Position numbers and translations under genes: made by a program
NCBI GenBank assembly: GCA_964251665.1
Contig: CAXUKO010000003.1
Span: forward strand, 248,001-312,000
Length of the DNA stretch: 64,000 nt
Origin: JBBQLG01 sp964251665
Lineage (GTDB): Bacteria > Bacteroidota > Bacteroidia > Cytophagales > Spirosomataceae
Direction of reading: 5' to 3'
Part shown: positions 51,233 through 59,841 of the stretch, piece by piece
How positions within the stretch are numbered: position 1 is the stretch's first letter
How the letters are laid out: each line of letters begins with the position of its first letter
Notes under the pieces: generated by a model
The model's database searches: none
The model's input: only the letters and a program-made list of their open reading frames with translations
Told to the model about the DNA's origin: nothing

Positions 51233-52155
51233 TCAATCTTGTGCACAACGCCGTTGGAAACGACTATGTTTGGCCCGACGATGGTGGCTGGCGTAGCATT
51301 CTGATTTCCTTTCACCGTAATGCCCGTTGCTGTTACCCCAATCGTCAATTTATTATTTGACGATAGGGTCGCTACCTGCCCGGCGGTTAACTGGTTGGTG
51401 AAGGTCACGCCCGACAACACATGGTAACTCAGCAAAGCGGCCAGTGCCTGTGGGGTGGCTTGGTTCAGGCTGGCTGTACTCGTATAACCGGCGGCTACAA
51501 AGGCGGCATTGGTTGGGGCAAATATCGTAATGGGGGTAGTGCTTAAGGTGGTAAGCAGGGCTGGATTGGCCGAAGCCGCCCGGGTTGCGGCCAGTAGCAG
51601 GAAGGAGAGAGACGGATCGCGCTGGGCCAGGTCTACGATGGTACCGGCTGGGGGCGTCAGGACCTGATTAATCGTGTGGATAATGCCATTGGCCACCGCC
51701 TGATCGGCTGTGGTCACTTTTGCGCTGTTGATGTACAGATCTGACCCCGACTTAATCAGGTAAGCTGTAGCCTGACTGTTGGCCGTTGCAACAGCGCTGC
51801 TGCCCGTCGGAACATCAGCCGCCAGCGTTTTGGCGAACAGAACGTGGTAAAGCAGAATTTTTCGTACCGAATCTTTGGGCAGGGCCGTTAACGATGCGGT
51901 AGTTATGCCCGAGGCCTGAAAAGCAGCATCATTGGGGGCAAAGAGCGTCAGGTTGGTGGCTTTGAGGGCATCGCCGATACCGGCGTACACAACTGCCGAC
52001 TTCAGAATGCTGAAATCAGCGTTTTCGAGCACAACATCGGTGATAGTTTTGGGCTGGGCGTCGGTCGTTTTCTGGGAGCAGGCCGTCAGGGTCAGTGCCA
52101 GCATCAACAGGGTATTAGCCGACCAGGTACGGTAAGACAGAGAGATAAGAGTCAT
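51214..52155 (-). CDS. fasciclin (FAS1) domain lipoprotein
   Basis: About 313 residues from the ATG at 52155, which opens a lipoprotein signal (NTLLMLALTLTAC, Cys25). Two FAS1 domains follow, each with the TLFAPNDAAF or TIFAPTNAAF H1 block and an H2-like end (GIIHTINQVLTPP and GVVHKIDQLLKP). FAS1 proteins act in adhesion or surface contacts. It is probably attached to the outer membrane. A longer frame upstream (to 52284) lacks sense as a signal peptide and is rejected. The 3' end overlaps the convergent gene by 19 bp. Confidence 0.9.
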   Translation of the reverse strand: MTLISLSYRTWSANTLLMLALTLTACSQKTTDAQPKTITDVVLENADFSILKSAVVYAGIGDALKATNLTLFAPNDAAFQASGITTASLTALPKDSVRKILLYHVLFAKTLAADVPTGSSAVATANSQATAYLIKSGSDLYINSAKVTTADQAVANGIIHTINQVLTPPAGTIVDLAQRDPSLSFLLLAATRAASANPALLTTLSTTPITIFAPTNAAFVAAGYTSTASLNQATPQALAALLSYHVLSGVTFTNQLTAGQVATLSSNNKLTIGVTATGITVKGNQNATPATIVGPNIVVSNGVVHKIDQLLKP

Positions 52156-52339
52156 TGCGGGATTCGTTTGAGCGGGCACGGGCAGCCCCAATGCCATTTT
52201 GGCAAATATAGCCGCATTCGGTCTGAATTGTCTAAATCCGTCATTGAAGTATTTCCTACTGATTACGTGTGCTTTGAATCCCACTGGGGTTTGCGTAACT
52301 TCGCGGTCTGTTAAAGTCTGTTAAAACCCGCCTGGCCGG

Positions 52340-53080
52340 ATGAAAGAACACATTGACCCGAGCAATCTGCCCCAACACATCGCCGTTATTATGGACGGAA
52401 ACGGACGCTGGGCAAAGCGGCAGGGAGCGGCCCGGGTGTTTGGCCACCGGAATGCAATTAAGGCCGTCCGGGAGATTACCGAGGGCTGCGCTGAACTGGG
52501 TGTTAAATACTTAACGCTCTACGCATTCTCCACCGAGAACTGGAACCGACCCAAGTATGAAGTCGATGCGCTGATGACGCTGCTGGTCCATACCATCCGC
52601 GACGAAATCAAGACGCTCATGGACAACAACGTTCGGTTGAGTCACATTGGCCATGTCGAAAGCCTGCCCGCCGACTGCCGTCGCGAATTGGCCGAGGCTA
52701 TGAAAGTAACGGAGCAGAATACGGGGCTTACCCTGATTCTGGCCCTGAGTTACAGCGGTCGCTGGGAAATTCTGGAAGCCGTCCGGCAAATTGCCGGGCA
52801 GGTTCGCGAAGGGAACCTGGATACGGCTGAGATTGACGAGCAGCTCTTTAGCCGGTATTTAAGTACGGACGGTATTCCCGACCCCGAACTCATGATCCGA
52901 ACCAGTGGCGAGATGCGTATCAGTAATTTTCTGCTCTGGCAATTAGCGTATTCAGAACTGTACATGCCTGATGTGCTCTGGCCCGATTTCCGCAAACCAC
53001 ACCTCTACGAGGCCATTGTCAGTTATCAGCAGCGCGAACGCCGATTTGGTAAAACCAGCGAACAGGTCGTGAAGCATTGA
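52340..53080 (+). CDS. uppS: isoprenyl transferase (undecaprenyl diphosphate synthase type)
   Basis: A 246-residue cis-prenyltransferase that extends farnesyl diphosphate to the C55 lipid carrier for cell-wall synthesis. Motifs are IAVIMDGNGRWAKR with catalytic Asp19, LTLYAFSTENWNRP, and the C-terminal PDPELMIRTSGEMRISNFLL. It is upstream of bamA and two ompH genes, a conserved Bacteroidota envelope cluster. A TAnnTTTG box right after its stop suggests that bamA also has its own promoter. Confidence 0.97.
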   Translation: MKEHIDPSNLPQHIAVIMDGNGRWAKRQGAARVFGHRNAIKAVREITEGCAELGVKYLTLYAFSTENWNRPKYEVDALMTLLVHTIRDEIKTLMDNNVRLSHIGHVESLPADCRRELAEAMKVTEQNTGLTLILALSYSGRWEILEAVRQIAGQVREGNLDTAEIDEQLFSRYLSTDGIPDPELMIRTSGEMRISNFLLWQLAYSELYMPDVLWPDFRKPHLYEAIVSYQQRERRFGKTSEQVVKH

Positions 53081-53083
53081 AAT

Positions 53084-53091
53084 TAAGTTTG
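53084..53091 (+). promoter_or_regulatory. -7 box (TAAGTTTG) between uppS and bamA
   Basis: TAAGTTTG matches TAnnTTTG, starts three bases after the uppS stop, and would give bamA a leader of roughly 100 nt. No good -33 element was found. Confidence 0.4.
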
Positions 53092-53192
53092 TGGTCTGTT
53101 GGTATCAACAAGCAACAAACTGCAACCCGTATTCCTCCGAAAAGTTTGATTTACGATTCCAACGATATTCACCCTGTTGGGGTCTTACCCGT

Positions 53193-55793
53193 ATGACAAC
53201 CGTCGATTTGAAATTTTCTTTTATTCCACGCGTAGCCGGTCTGCTGGCTATCGGTCTGGTGAGTATGGTGCTGGGCAGTAGTCCGGTGCTGGCGCAGGTG
53301 CGCGTCGGCTTGGGTAACAACCTGCCTGCTGCGCCAACAACGAACGCGCTGACGAACTATGCTGATCCGAAAGAGTACGAAATAGCGGCTCTGACGGTAT
53401 CAGGCACCCGTTTCCTTGACCCTAATTCGCTGGCATCGCTGACTGGTATGAAAGCCGGTGATAAAATCCGTATTCCCGGTGAAGCCATTGGCTCACTGCT
53501 GCGCAAACTCATGGATTCGGGGTTGCTGGATAACGTTGAACTCGAAGCACCCCGGCTGGAAGAAAACCGGGTCTGGCTCAATATAAAGGTGCAGGAACGG
53601 CCCCGCTTGTTCCGTATTACCTACGTTGGCGTCAAAAAAAGCGAGCAGGAAACCCTGAAAGGAAAAACCAAACTTAACATTGGTAAGATCATTTCCAACA
53701 CGATTACCAAGAACACCCAAATGGCGGTTAAGAAGTTCTTTATCGACAAAGGCTACCTGAACGCCAAGGTAAAGACTACCGTCATTCCCGACAGTACCCG
53801 CAACAACGCAACGATGCGGGTAACTGTTGACAAAGGGGATAAGGTTAAAATCCGGGATATTGAGTTTGCCGACCGGAAGGAAGTTCCCGAATCGCAGATC
53901 CGGTCTAAAATGAAGGCCACCAAGCAGATGCGCTTTGGCCGGTTGTTTTCTCCCTCGAAGTTCGTACCCAAAAAATACGAGGAAGATAAGGGCAAGGTTG
54001 TAGAGATGTACAATAAGCTTGGCTTCCGTGATGCCGCCATCGACAAAGATTCGGTTATCAATAACGGTGGCAAAACCATTGATCTGAAAATCAAACTCGA
54101 CGAGGGCCGGAAATACTACTTCCGTAATGTCACCTTCGAGGGGAATTACCTGTATACGGATGCCCGCCTGCGCGATGTGCTGGGCATTCAGAAAGGCGAC
54201 ATCTACAATACCGAAGACTTAGACAAAAAGCTGAACGGTAATCCTGGTCAGGATTTGAGTTCGTTGTACATGGACGACGGTTACCTGTATTTCAACGCTA
54301 CCCCCACCGAGTCGAGCGTTGACGGCGATTCGATTGATATTTCGATTCGGATTTTTGAAGGTAAACAGGCGACCATCAACCGCGTTATCCTGAACGGTAA
54401 TACTAAAACCAGTGATCACGTAGTGATGCGGCAGATCCGAACCCTGCCGGGTCAGAAATTCTCTAAAACGGCCCTGATTCGTACACAGCGAGAGTTGTCG
54501 ACCATCGGCTACTTTGACCCCGAAAAGATCGGAATCAATCCCATTCCTCAACCCGATGGAACGGTAGACATTGAATACACGGTAGAAGAAAAGCCCAACG
54601 ACCAGATCGAACTGTCGGGTGGCTGGGGTGGCTACATCGGTTTTGTAGGCACGCTGGGGTTGACATTTAACAACTTCTCGGCCCGGAATATTCCGAACTT
54701 CAGTAACTGGCGGCCACTGCCCGCTGGCGATGGTCAGCGTGTCAGCCTGCGTTTTCAGGCCAACGGTCGGCAGTATCAAACCTATTCGCTGTCGTTCACG
54801 GAACCCTGGCTGGGTGGACGTAAACCGAATGCGTTCTCGATCAGCGGTAGTTACACCGTTTACCGACAGTTTGGCCTTGATCTGTACACACGCGGAGCCG
54901 CTAATGCAACGGCCGTCGGGTCGTATAACAACATTGCCGTTACGGTTGGATTGGGTCGGCAGTTGAAGAAGCCGGATGACTTCTTTACGCTCAGCAATTC
55001 GATTACTTATCAGCGGTATATCCTGAATAACATTAACCTGTTTTACAACGGATTTACCAACGGAACATCGAATAACTTCACGTTTAACACCACCATCTCG
55101 CGGAACAGCATTGACAACCCGCAATTCCCGCGTAATGGCTCGTCGTTCACACTGAGCGGTTCGTTAACGCCACCATATTCTGCCTTCCGCACGGCAAAAG
55201 CCGATCTGGCCGATCAGTACAAGTTTGTGGAGTACCAGAAGTGGATGTTCGATGCCAGCTGGTTCCAGAGCATTGTGGGTAAACTGGTGTTGAGCACCCG
55301 GGCGCACATGGGCTTTTTGGGTAGCTACAACAGCCGGACGCCCATTGGACCCTTTGAGCGTTTCGTACTGGGCGGTTCGGGGTTGGCTGGTCAGGGACAG
55401 TTTGCGCTGGCGCAGGACATCATCGGCCTGCGCGGCTACCAGGATCGCAGCGTGTATACGGCCGATTACGACCGCACGACTACGTCCAACGAACGCAGTC
55501 AGGGTGGCGTTGTCTACAACAAGTTTGTCATGGAAGCCCGCTATCCGGTGTCGCTCAATCCATCGGCAACTATTTTCGTGCTGACGTTTCTGGAGGCTGG
55601 CAACAACTGGGGCAGCTACAAACAGTATAACCCCTTCGATCTGAAGCGGTCAGCTGGTTTCGGTGCCCGGATTTTCATGCCGGCTTTCGGATTAATCGGG
55701 ATTGACTATGGCTACGGCTTTGATGCGATTCCCGGCGTTCAGCAACGTAACACCGGTCAGTTTCACTTCACAATCGGTCAACAGTTAAGATAA
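53193..55793 (+). CDS. bamA: outer membrane protein assembly factor BamA
   Basis: About 866 residues from the ATG at 53193, which opens a signal peptide (GLLAIGLVSMVLGSSPVLAQ). A chain of POTRA domains covers about 60-440 (VSGTRFLDPNSLASLTGMKA, FFIDKGYLNAKVKTTV, LIRTQRELSTIGYFDPEKI). The C-terminal Omp85 barrel follows (ELSGGWGGYIGFVGTLGLTF, ending FHFTIGQQLR). The loop-6 motif region shows FVLGGSGLAGQG and LRGYQDRSV, which is the VRGF/Y-like signature in divergent form. It inserts beta-barrel proteins into the outer membrane, receiving clients from the Skp-like chaperones encoded next. Confidence 0.95.
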   Translation: MTTVDLKFSFIPRVAGLLAIGLVSMVLGSSPVLAQVRVGLGNNLPAAPTTNALTNYADPKEYEIAALTVSGTRFLDPNSLASLTGMKAGDKIRIPGEAIGSLLRKLMDSGLLDNVELEAPRLEENRVWLNIKVQERPRLFRITYVGVKKSEQETLKGKTKLNIGKIISNTITKNTQMAVKKFFIDKGYLNAKVKTTVIPDSTRNNATMRVTVDKGDKVKIRDIEFADRKEVPESQIRSKMKATKQMRFGRLFSPSKFVPKKYEEDKGKVVEMYNKLGFRDAAIDKDSVINNGGKTIDLKIKLDEGRKYYFRNVTFEGNYLYTDARLRDVLGIQKGDIYNTEDLDKKLNGNPGQDLSSLYMDDGYLYFNATPTESSVDGDSIDISIRIFEGKQATINRVILNGNTKTSDHVVMRQIRTLPGQKFSKTALIRTQRELSTIGYFDPEKIGINPIPQPDGTVDIEYTVEEKPNDQIELSGGWGGYIGFVGTLGLTFNNFSARNIPNFSNWRPLPAGDGQRVSLRFQANGRQYQTYSLSFTEPWLGGRKPNAFSISGSYTVYRQFGLDLYTRGAANATAVGSYNNIAVTVGLGRQLKKPDDFFTLSNSITYQRYILNNINLFYNGFTNGTSNNFTFNTTISRNSIDNPQFPRNGSSFTLSGSLTPPYSAFRTAKADLADQYKFVEYQKWMFDASWFQSIVGKLVLSTRAHMGFLGSYNSRTPIGPFERFVLGGSGLAGQGQFALAQDIIGLRGYQDRSVYTADYDRTTTSNERSQGGVVYNKFVMEARYPVSLNPSATIFVLTFLEAGNNWGSYKQYNPFDLKRSAGFGARIFMPAFGLIGIDYGYGFDAIPGVQQRNTGQFHFTIGQQLR

Positions 55794-55866
55794 GAAACCG
55801 ATGGGTTTGAGCGTTTTAACCGCATACCCATTCACGTCGTTTCACCAGAATAACCAGTTGGTCAGC

Positions 55867-56493
55867 ATGAAAAAAGGTTTGTTCTTCGTACTTTTGGCCT
55901 TCATTTTGAGTGCCGGTTCGGCCAGTGCTCAAAAATTCGGTTATGTCGATACTGAATTTATAATGAATAAAATGCCTGAGTACCAAAAGGCGCTGAGTGA
56001 TATGGACAAATTCGCCGATAAGTGGTCGAAGGATATCCAGGATAAATACATTGAGATTGACAAGTTGCAGAAGGCTTATCTGGCGGAAGAGATTCTCCTC
56101 ACCGATGACATGAAGCGGGACCGGCAACGGGTGATTAGCGAAAAGGAACGCGAAGCGCGGGAGTACAACAACAAAGTGTTTGGCCACGAAGGGTTGCTGT
56201 TTCAGAAGAAAAAGGAACTCATCAAAGCCCCTATGGAGTTAGTAAATAGGGCGTTGGAAAAAGTAGCCGCTCAAAAGAAACTGGATTTCCTGTTCGATAA
56301 AGCCAGTGATTTTGTCATGCTTTACACGAATCCAAAGCACGATTACACCGATTATGTGATGGAGGAACTGGGGCTGGATGGGGATGCAAAAAAAGCAAAT
56401 ACACCCATCAGTGCAAACACCACTCCAGCCGCTGGGGTGCCGGGCGAAAAGGCTGGCAATATGCCAATAAGAGAGAATACAAAACCTAAATAA
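55867..56493 (+). CDS. OmpH/Skp-family periplasmic chaperone (first copy)
   Basis: A 208-residue protein from the ATG at 55867 (signal KKGLFFVLLAFILSAGSASA). The conserved start of the mature chain, FGYVDTEFIMNKMPEYQKAL, is followed by a long charged helical hairpin (IQDKYIEIDKLQKAYLAEEI through KLDFLFDKASDFVMLYTNP). This is the jellyfish-like Skp plan. It should carry unfolded outer-membrane proteins to BamA. A low-complexity tail (residues ~180-208) is extra. The second copy starts 15 nt later, clearly in one operon. Confidence 0.92.
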   Translation: MKKGLFFVLLAFILSAGSASAQKFGYVDTEFIMNKMPEYQKALSDMDKFADKWSKDIQDKYIEIDKLQKAYLAEEILLTDDMKRDRQRVISEKEREAREYNNKVFGHEGLLFQKKKELIKAPMELVNRALEKVAAQKKLDFLFDKASDFVMLYTNPKHDYTDYVMEELGLDGDAKKANTPISANTTPAAGVPGEKAGNMPIRENTKPK

Positions 56494-56508
56494 TAACGAT
56501 TAAACCGA

Positions 56509-57159
56509 ATGAAAAAGAATCTGGTCATGGCGTTTGCAGCTGCCCTCTTAGCAGGCGGCTTAAGCGTACAAGCGCAGGCACAAGCGCCAGCCTCGGCTGC
56601 GGCGCCAACAGTAGCAGCAGCGGGTCCGGTGAAACTGGGCTACACCAATATCGATTATATCCTCTCCCAGACACCGGAGAGTAAGGATATTCAAAACCAA
56701 TTGACGATTCAGCGGACGCAGGCTGAAAATGAACTGAAACGTCTGCAAAAGGAGTTTGAAGACAAACTGGCCGCTTACGAAAAGGGCGCTCCCCAAATGT
56801 CGGACGTTATCAAAGCCGACCGGGAAAAAGAACTGCAAAGTCTGCAAACCCGCACGCAGGAGTTTAACCAGAGCGCACAACAACAATTGCAGGCCAAGTA
56901 TCAGCAGTTGGTAAATCCGGTTATCCAGAAAATTCAAAAGAACATTGATGCTGTAGCGAAAGAAAATGCTTTCACGTACATCTTTAACCTTGATGCCGGT
57001 GCCGGTACTACGCCTATTTTGCTGTACGCGCCGGAAGATGGTAATGTAACGGATCTGGTACTGAAGAAAATGGGAATTACCCCCGCTGCCCCTAAAGCAG
57101 CTACCCCGGCAACAACTGCGCCAGCTCAGTCAGGTACGGGTACTCCTAAAAAAAACTAA
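56509..57159 (+). CDS. OmpH/Skp-family periplasmic chaperone (second copy)
   Basis: A 216-residue protein with signal MKKNLVMAFAAALLAGGLSV, an Ala-rich linker, and then the family start KLGYTNIDYILSQTPESKD. A long coiled-coil region (NELKRLQKEFEDKLAAYEKG, LQTRTQEFNQSAQQQLQAKY) and the closing IQKNIDAVAKENAFTYIFNL follow. It is a paralogue of the preceding gene. A Pro/Ala/Thr-rich C-terminal tail follows the core. A strong terminator 20 nt after the stop closes the bamA operon. Confidence 0.93.
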   Translation: MKKNLVMAFAAALLAGGLSVQAQAQAPASAAAPTVAAAGPVKLGYTNIDYILSQTPESKDIQNQLTIQRTQAENELKRLQKEFEDKLAAYEKGAPQMSDVIKADREKELQSLQTRTQEFNQSAQQQLQAKYQQLVNPVIQKIQKNIDAVAKENAFTYIFNLDAGAGTTPILLYAPEDGNVTDLVLKKMGITPAAPKAATPATTAPAQSGTGTPKKN

Positions 57160-57181
57160 AGTAAACGCCAACTAAGGTATG

Positions 57182-57214
57182 AGCCGCCCCGACAGTAGTC
57201 GGGGCGGCTTTTTG
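57182..57214 (+). terminator. intrinsic terminator
   Basis: A 12-bp GC-rich stem, AGCCGCCCCGAC with GTCGGGGCGGCT, loop AGTA, then TTTTTG. It closes the bamA-ompH-ompH operon. Confidence 0.93.
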
Positions 57215-57312
57215 TTTATGGAAATACTTGATAAAGTGCTATATAAATGGCACTATTTTGCTCGATTACTCGAAAAAGTACCTAATTCAAGGTAGAGGTA
57301 AAATCTTCGGCT

Positions 57313-57320
57313 TACTTTTG
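57313..57320 (+). promoter_or_regulatory. -7 box (TACTTTTG) upstream of the cadherin-like gene
   Basis: TACTTTTG matches TAnnTTTG, 31 nt before the ATG at 57352, just after the preceding terminator. No convincing -33 element was seen. Confidence 0.5.
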
Positions 57321-57351
57321 CGTTGACAAAAAACAACACCGTTCGGGCTTC

Positions 57352-58917
57352 ATGATATACCCAAAAGCCAGCATTCAATTGCTTTTCCTCTTCTGGCTAA
57401 CTACAATTGCCTGCTTTGCGCAGGATCAGAAAGCACTTCAACTGACATTGCCCCAGCCTGCCGACTGGACCAACGTGGCCGAAGGAACTCCGGTGAAGGT
57501 GCAGTTCCGGGCAACGGCTACTCCGAACGACACCCTGCGCTATACCATTGTGCAGGGACGTCTCGAGGGAATGCTGATCGATTCTACCGGTCTGTTTAGC
57601 TGGACACCTGACTACGCATTGGCGGACCGGCTACAGGCGACCAAAATGGTACCTATCCTGATCGAGGTGCGTAATCAGCGGGGCGAAACCGCTTCCCAGA
57701 GCATTACTTTTACGGTTCGGCATGTGAACCGCCCGCCCGTGGTTAATGACCTGCGTCCGTTTTATGTTCGTTACCGGACGCAGAATGTGTATAAGATGGA
57801 TGCCGAGTTGGTACACGATGACGATAATGACCCTATCGTTTTCATTGCCATTCCCGATCAGATGCCGGAGGGCTGCAAGCTATCCTCGCAGGGAGAACTG
57901 ACCTGGACATTATCGCTGACTCAGTTCAATCAGCTTAAAGCCAGGCCAGTCTATATTGAGTTCTGGGTAGAGGACCAACCGGCCAAAACCCGCACCAAAG
58001 GCCGACTGAAAGTGGAAGTAACGGCGATGGACCTGCCGCCCGACATTGCCGTTGTGCCCAAAGACCCTACGGTTCGCATCCGTGAGAATGGTACGGTTAA
58101 CCTTAAGTTCTACCTGAGCGACCCCAACGGCGATGATGATATTGCCACGTTCAGTTTTCTCTCCGAAAGCCCTAATGTGCCAAAAAGCGCGCTTGTGGCC
58201 AATACCCCCAATCAGTACGAGTTTATCTGGACGCCCGGCTATAATTTTGTAAAAGATCCGCTCGATTCGCTGCATTTTCAGATCGTATTTTATGCCCTCG
58301 ACAAGGCTCAGAACCGCGAAGAACGCCGGGTGAGTTTTACAGTGTACAACACAGTAAACGAGGCTGAAAAAGACCGTTACCTCTATACTCAGTATCGTCA
58401 GTCGCTTGTAACGGCCTGGAATCTGATTGAACAGTTGGAGGATAAGGAAGAGCAATTAAAGCTGGATTACCGCCGGGCAAAGAAAGGCAAACGGAATCGG
58501 TCGGTAACCAACGTATCATTAGGAGCTGTGACCGGCGTATCGCCCGCCATCAATAATAACAATGCCAAGTACATTACAACCGTAGGCGGCACGGCAATAG
58601 CGACATTAGGCGCACTGGAAGCGACCGAGGTAATTGGCAAGTCGATGAAAGATTTGCTCGACCGGTATAACTATGTGCTGGGCAAGAAAAGTGAGCTGCA
58701 AAACAAGGGCGACGTATTCGCCCGCGAGTTTGCCCTTAAATCGTCGCGCCGAAGTCCTGAGTTTATCAAGCGCGTCGATGATTTTCGGGCTTCGACCAGC
58801 CTGAGTGGTCTGGTTGCTCTGGAACTGGACGCCAACTGGGAAAGTAAGCAGGAGGCCAATGATAAGGCCATCAAGAAGCGTTTTAAAGACTTTTCGCCGT
58901 TAGAGGAAACGCAGTAA
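57352..58917 (+). CDS. periplasmic or surface protein with cadherin/Ig-like repeats and a helical C-terminus
   Basis: A 521-residue protein with a signal peptide (LLFLFWLTTIACFAQ). Three Ig/cadherin-like beta domains cover about 25-350, with DSTGLFSWTPDYALADR, HVNRPPVVNDLRP and YLSDPNGDDDIATFSF, the last two carrying acidic DxNGDDD calcium-type loops. From about 355 the protein is helical and charged (QLEDKEEQLKLDYRRAKKGK), with a Gly/Ala-rich hydrophobic stretch (TTVGGTAIATLGALEATEVIG) that may be a membrane hairpin. I do not recognise a family. It follows the bamA operon but has its own promoter box. A structural or adhesive envelope role is a guess. Confidence 0.7.
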   Translation: MIYPKASIQLLFLFWLTTIACFAQDQKALQLTLPQPADWTNVAEGTPVKVQFRATATPNDTLRYTIVQGRLEGMLIDSTGLFSWTPDYALADRLQATKMVPILIEVRNQRGETASQSITFTVRHVNRPPVVNDLRPFYVRYRTQNVYKMDAELVHDDDNDPIVFIAIPDQMPEGCKLSSQGELTWTLSLTQFNQLKARPVYIEFWVEDQPAKTRTKGRLKVEVTAMDLPPDIAVVPKDPTVRIRENGTVNLKFYLSDPNGDDDIATFSFLSESPNVPKSALVANTPNQYEFIWTPGYNFVKDPLDSLHFQIVFYALDKAQNREERRVSFTVYNTVNEAEKDRYLYTQYRQSLVTAWNLIEQLEDKEEQLKLDYRRAKKGKRNRSVTNVSLGAVTGVSPAINNNNAKYITTVGGTAIATLGALEATEVIGKSMKDLLDRYNYVLGKKSELQNKGDVFAREFALKSSRRSPEFIKRVDDFRASTSLSGLVALELDANWESKQEANDKAIKKRFKDFSPLEETQ

Positions 58918-58920
58918 ATA

Positions 58921-58988
58921 TGGACTAATCTCAATTAAAAAGGCCCGCCCATTTTAACGGGCGGGCCTTTTTAATTGAGATTAGTCCA
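58921..58988. terminator. 30-bp perfect bidirectional terminator hairpin
   Basis: Arms 58921-58950 and 58959-58988 match at all 30 positions with an 8-nt loop. The GC core GGCCCGCCC is flanked by A5/T5 tracts, so it serves both the cadherin-like gene and the convergent lspA gene, whose stop codons lie within six bases of its ends. Confidence 0.95.
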
Positions 58989-58990
58989 AG

Positions 58991-59758
58991 CTACTCTGAA
59001 TCTTTCCCAACGGCCGACTCAGGTGTAGTAGGCTCATTGACCGATTGCGTTGCCTGATCGCCGGGCGAATCATGGTCGTGCGGCAGTTCATCATCAGCCA
59101 GAGCCTCGGATGCGGGCAACACGGCCGCTTCGCTGGCATTGGGCCCGGCGATGGGTAACAGGCTTTCGGTAATCGGCGGCTCACCGAAGAACCGGCGCTG
59201 AAAGAATAAAATCAGACAGACACCGATAAAAATACAGGCATCGGCTACGTTAAAAATAGGGGTCGAGTAATACTGCCCACCCCAGATAGGTACCCATTCG
59301 GGGATAAAACCTTCCCAGATGTCGAAAAAGATCATGTCGATCACCTGGCCGTGAAACCAGGGAGTTGGCGCGCCATAGGGTGCATTGTCAAGCAAAACGC
59401 CGTAGAAAGTGCTGTCGATAACGTTGCCCACGGCACCCGCCAGAATCATGGCCATTGCCCATAACAGCCCGTTGGGCGCTCCCCGATGAGCCAGGAAGAC
59501 TAAGTAATAACCGATGCCAACCATGGCGACTAACCGGAAGACGCTCAAAATCAGCTTACCATATTCGTAGCCTAACTGCATCCCAAAGGCCATACCCGGA
59601 TTCAGTACATAGTGCAGTTTAAGCCAGCCGCCGAACAAACTGATCTGCCCGGCAAAACCCGGTGCCATAAAATGGTGCACCAGCATTTTAACCGTTTGAT
59701 CGAGGGTTATCAGAGCCAGGCTGAGCAGGAAATATTTGTAGGGACTCTTCTGAATCAT
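58991..59758 (-). CDS. lspA: lipoprotein signal peptidase (signal peptidase II)
   Basis: About 255 residues from the ATG at 59758. It is an inner-membrane aspartyl protease that removes signal peptides from prolipoproteins. Catalytic Asp residues are Asp115 (GAVGNVIDS) and Asp173 (FNVADACIF). The N-terminal ITLDQTVKM and YVLNPGMAFG motifs are standard. It is longer than the 164-residue E. coli enzyme because of a periplasmic insertion (residues ~120-165) and an acidic, disordered-looking tail of about 60 residues after the last helix. A start 16 residues earlier would overlap the upstream terminator and is rejected. Confidence 0.95.
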   Translation of the reverse strand: MIQKSPYKYFLLSLALITLDQTVKMLVHHFMAPGFAGQISLFGGWLKLHYVLNPGMAFGMQLGYEYGKLILSVFRLVAMVGIGYYLVFLAHRGAPNGLLWAMAMILAGAVGNVIDSTFYGVLLDNAPYGAPTPWFHGQVIDMIFFDIWEGFIPEWVPIWGGQYYSTPIFNVADACIFIGVCLILFFQRRFFGEPPITESLLPIAGPNASEAAVLPASEALADDELPHDHDSPGDQATQSVNEPTTPESAVGKDSE

Positions 59759-59795
59759 AATCGTCTCGCACAGGCCATGCTGCGCCGGGAGAAAT

Positions 59796-59823
59796 AAAAA
59801 AGGCACAGCGAATGCGCTGTGCC
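59796..59823 (-). terminator. intrinsic terminator after proline dehydrogenase
   Basis: On the minus strand GGCACAGCG, loop CATT, CGCTGTGCC and then six T form a strong terminator 19 nt beyond the proline dehydrogenase stop and upstream of lspA. Confidence 0.92.
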
Positions 59824-59841
59824 CGGCAAAAATACGAAATT

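Noticed and set aside
54219..55124. Long minus-strand open frame (301 codons) opposite bamA
   Set aside because: It is antisense to an unmistakable BamA gene and has no motif or signal sequence; it is a mirror of the coding bias.
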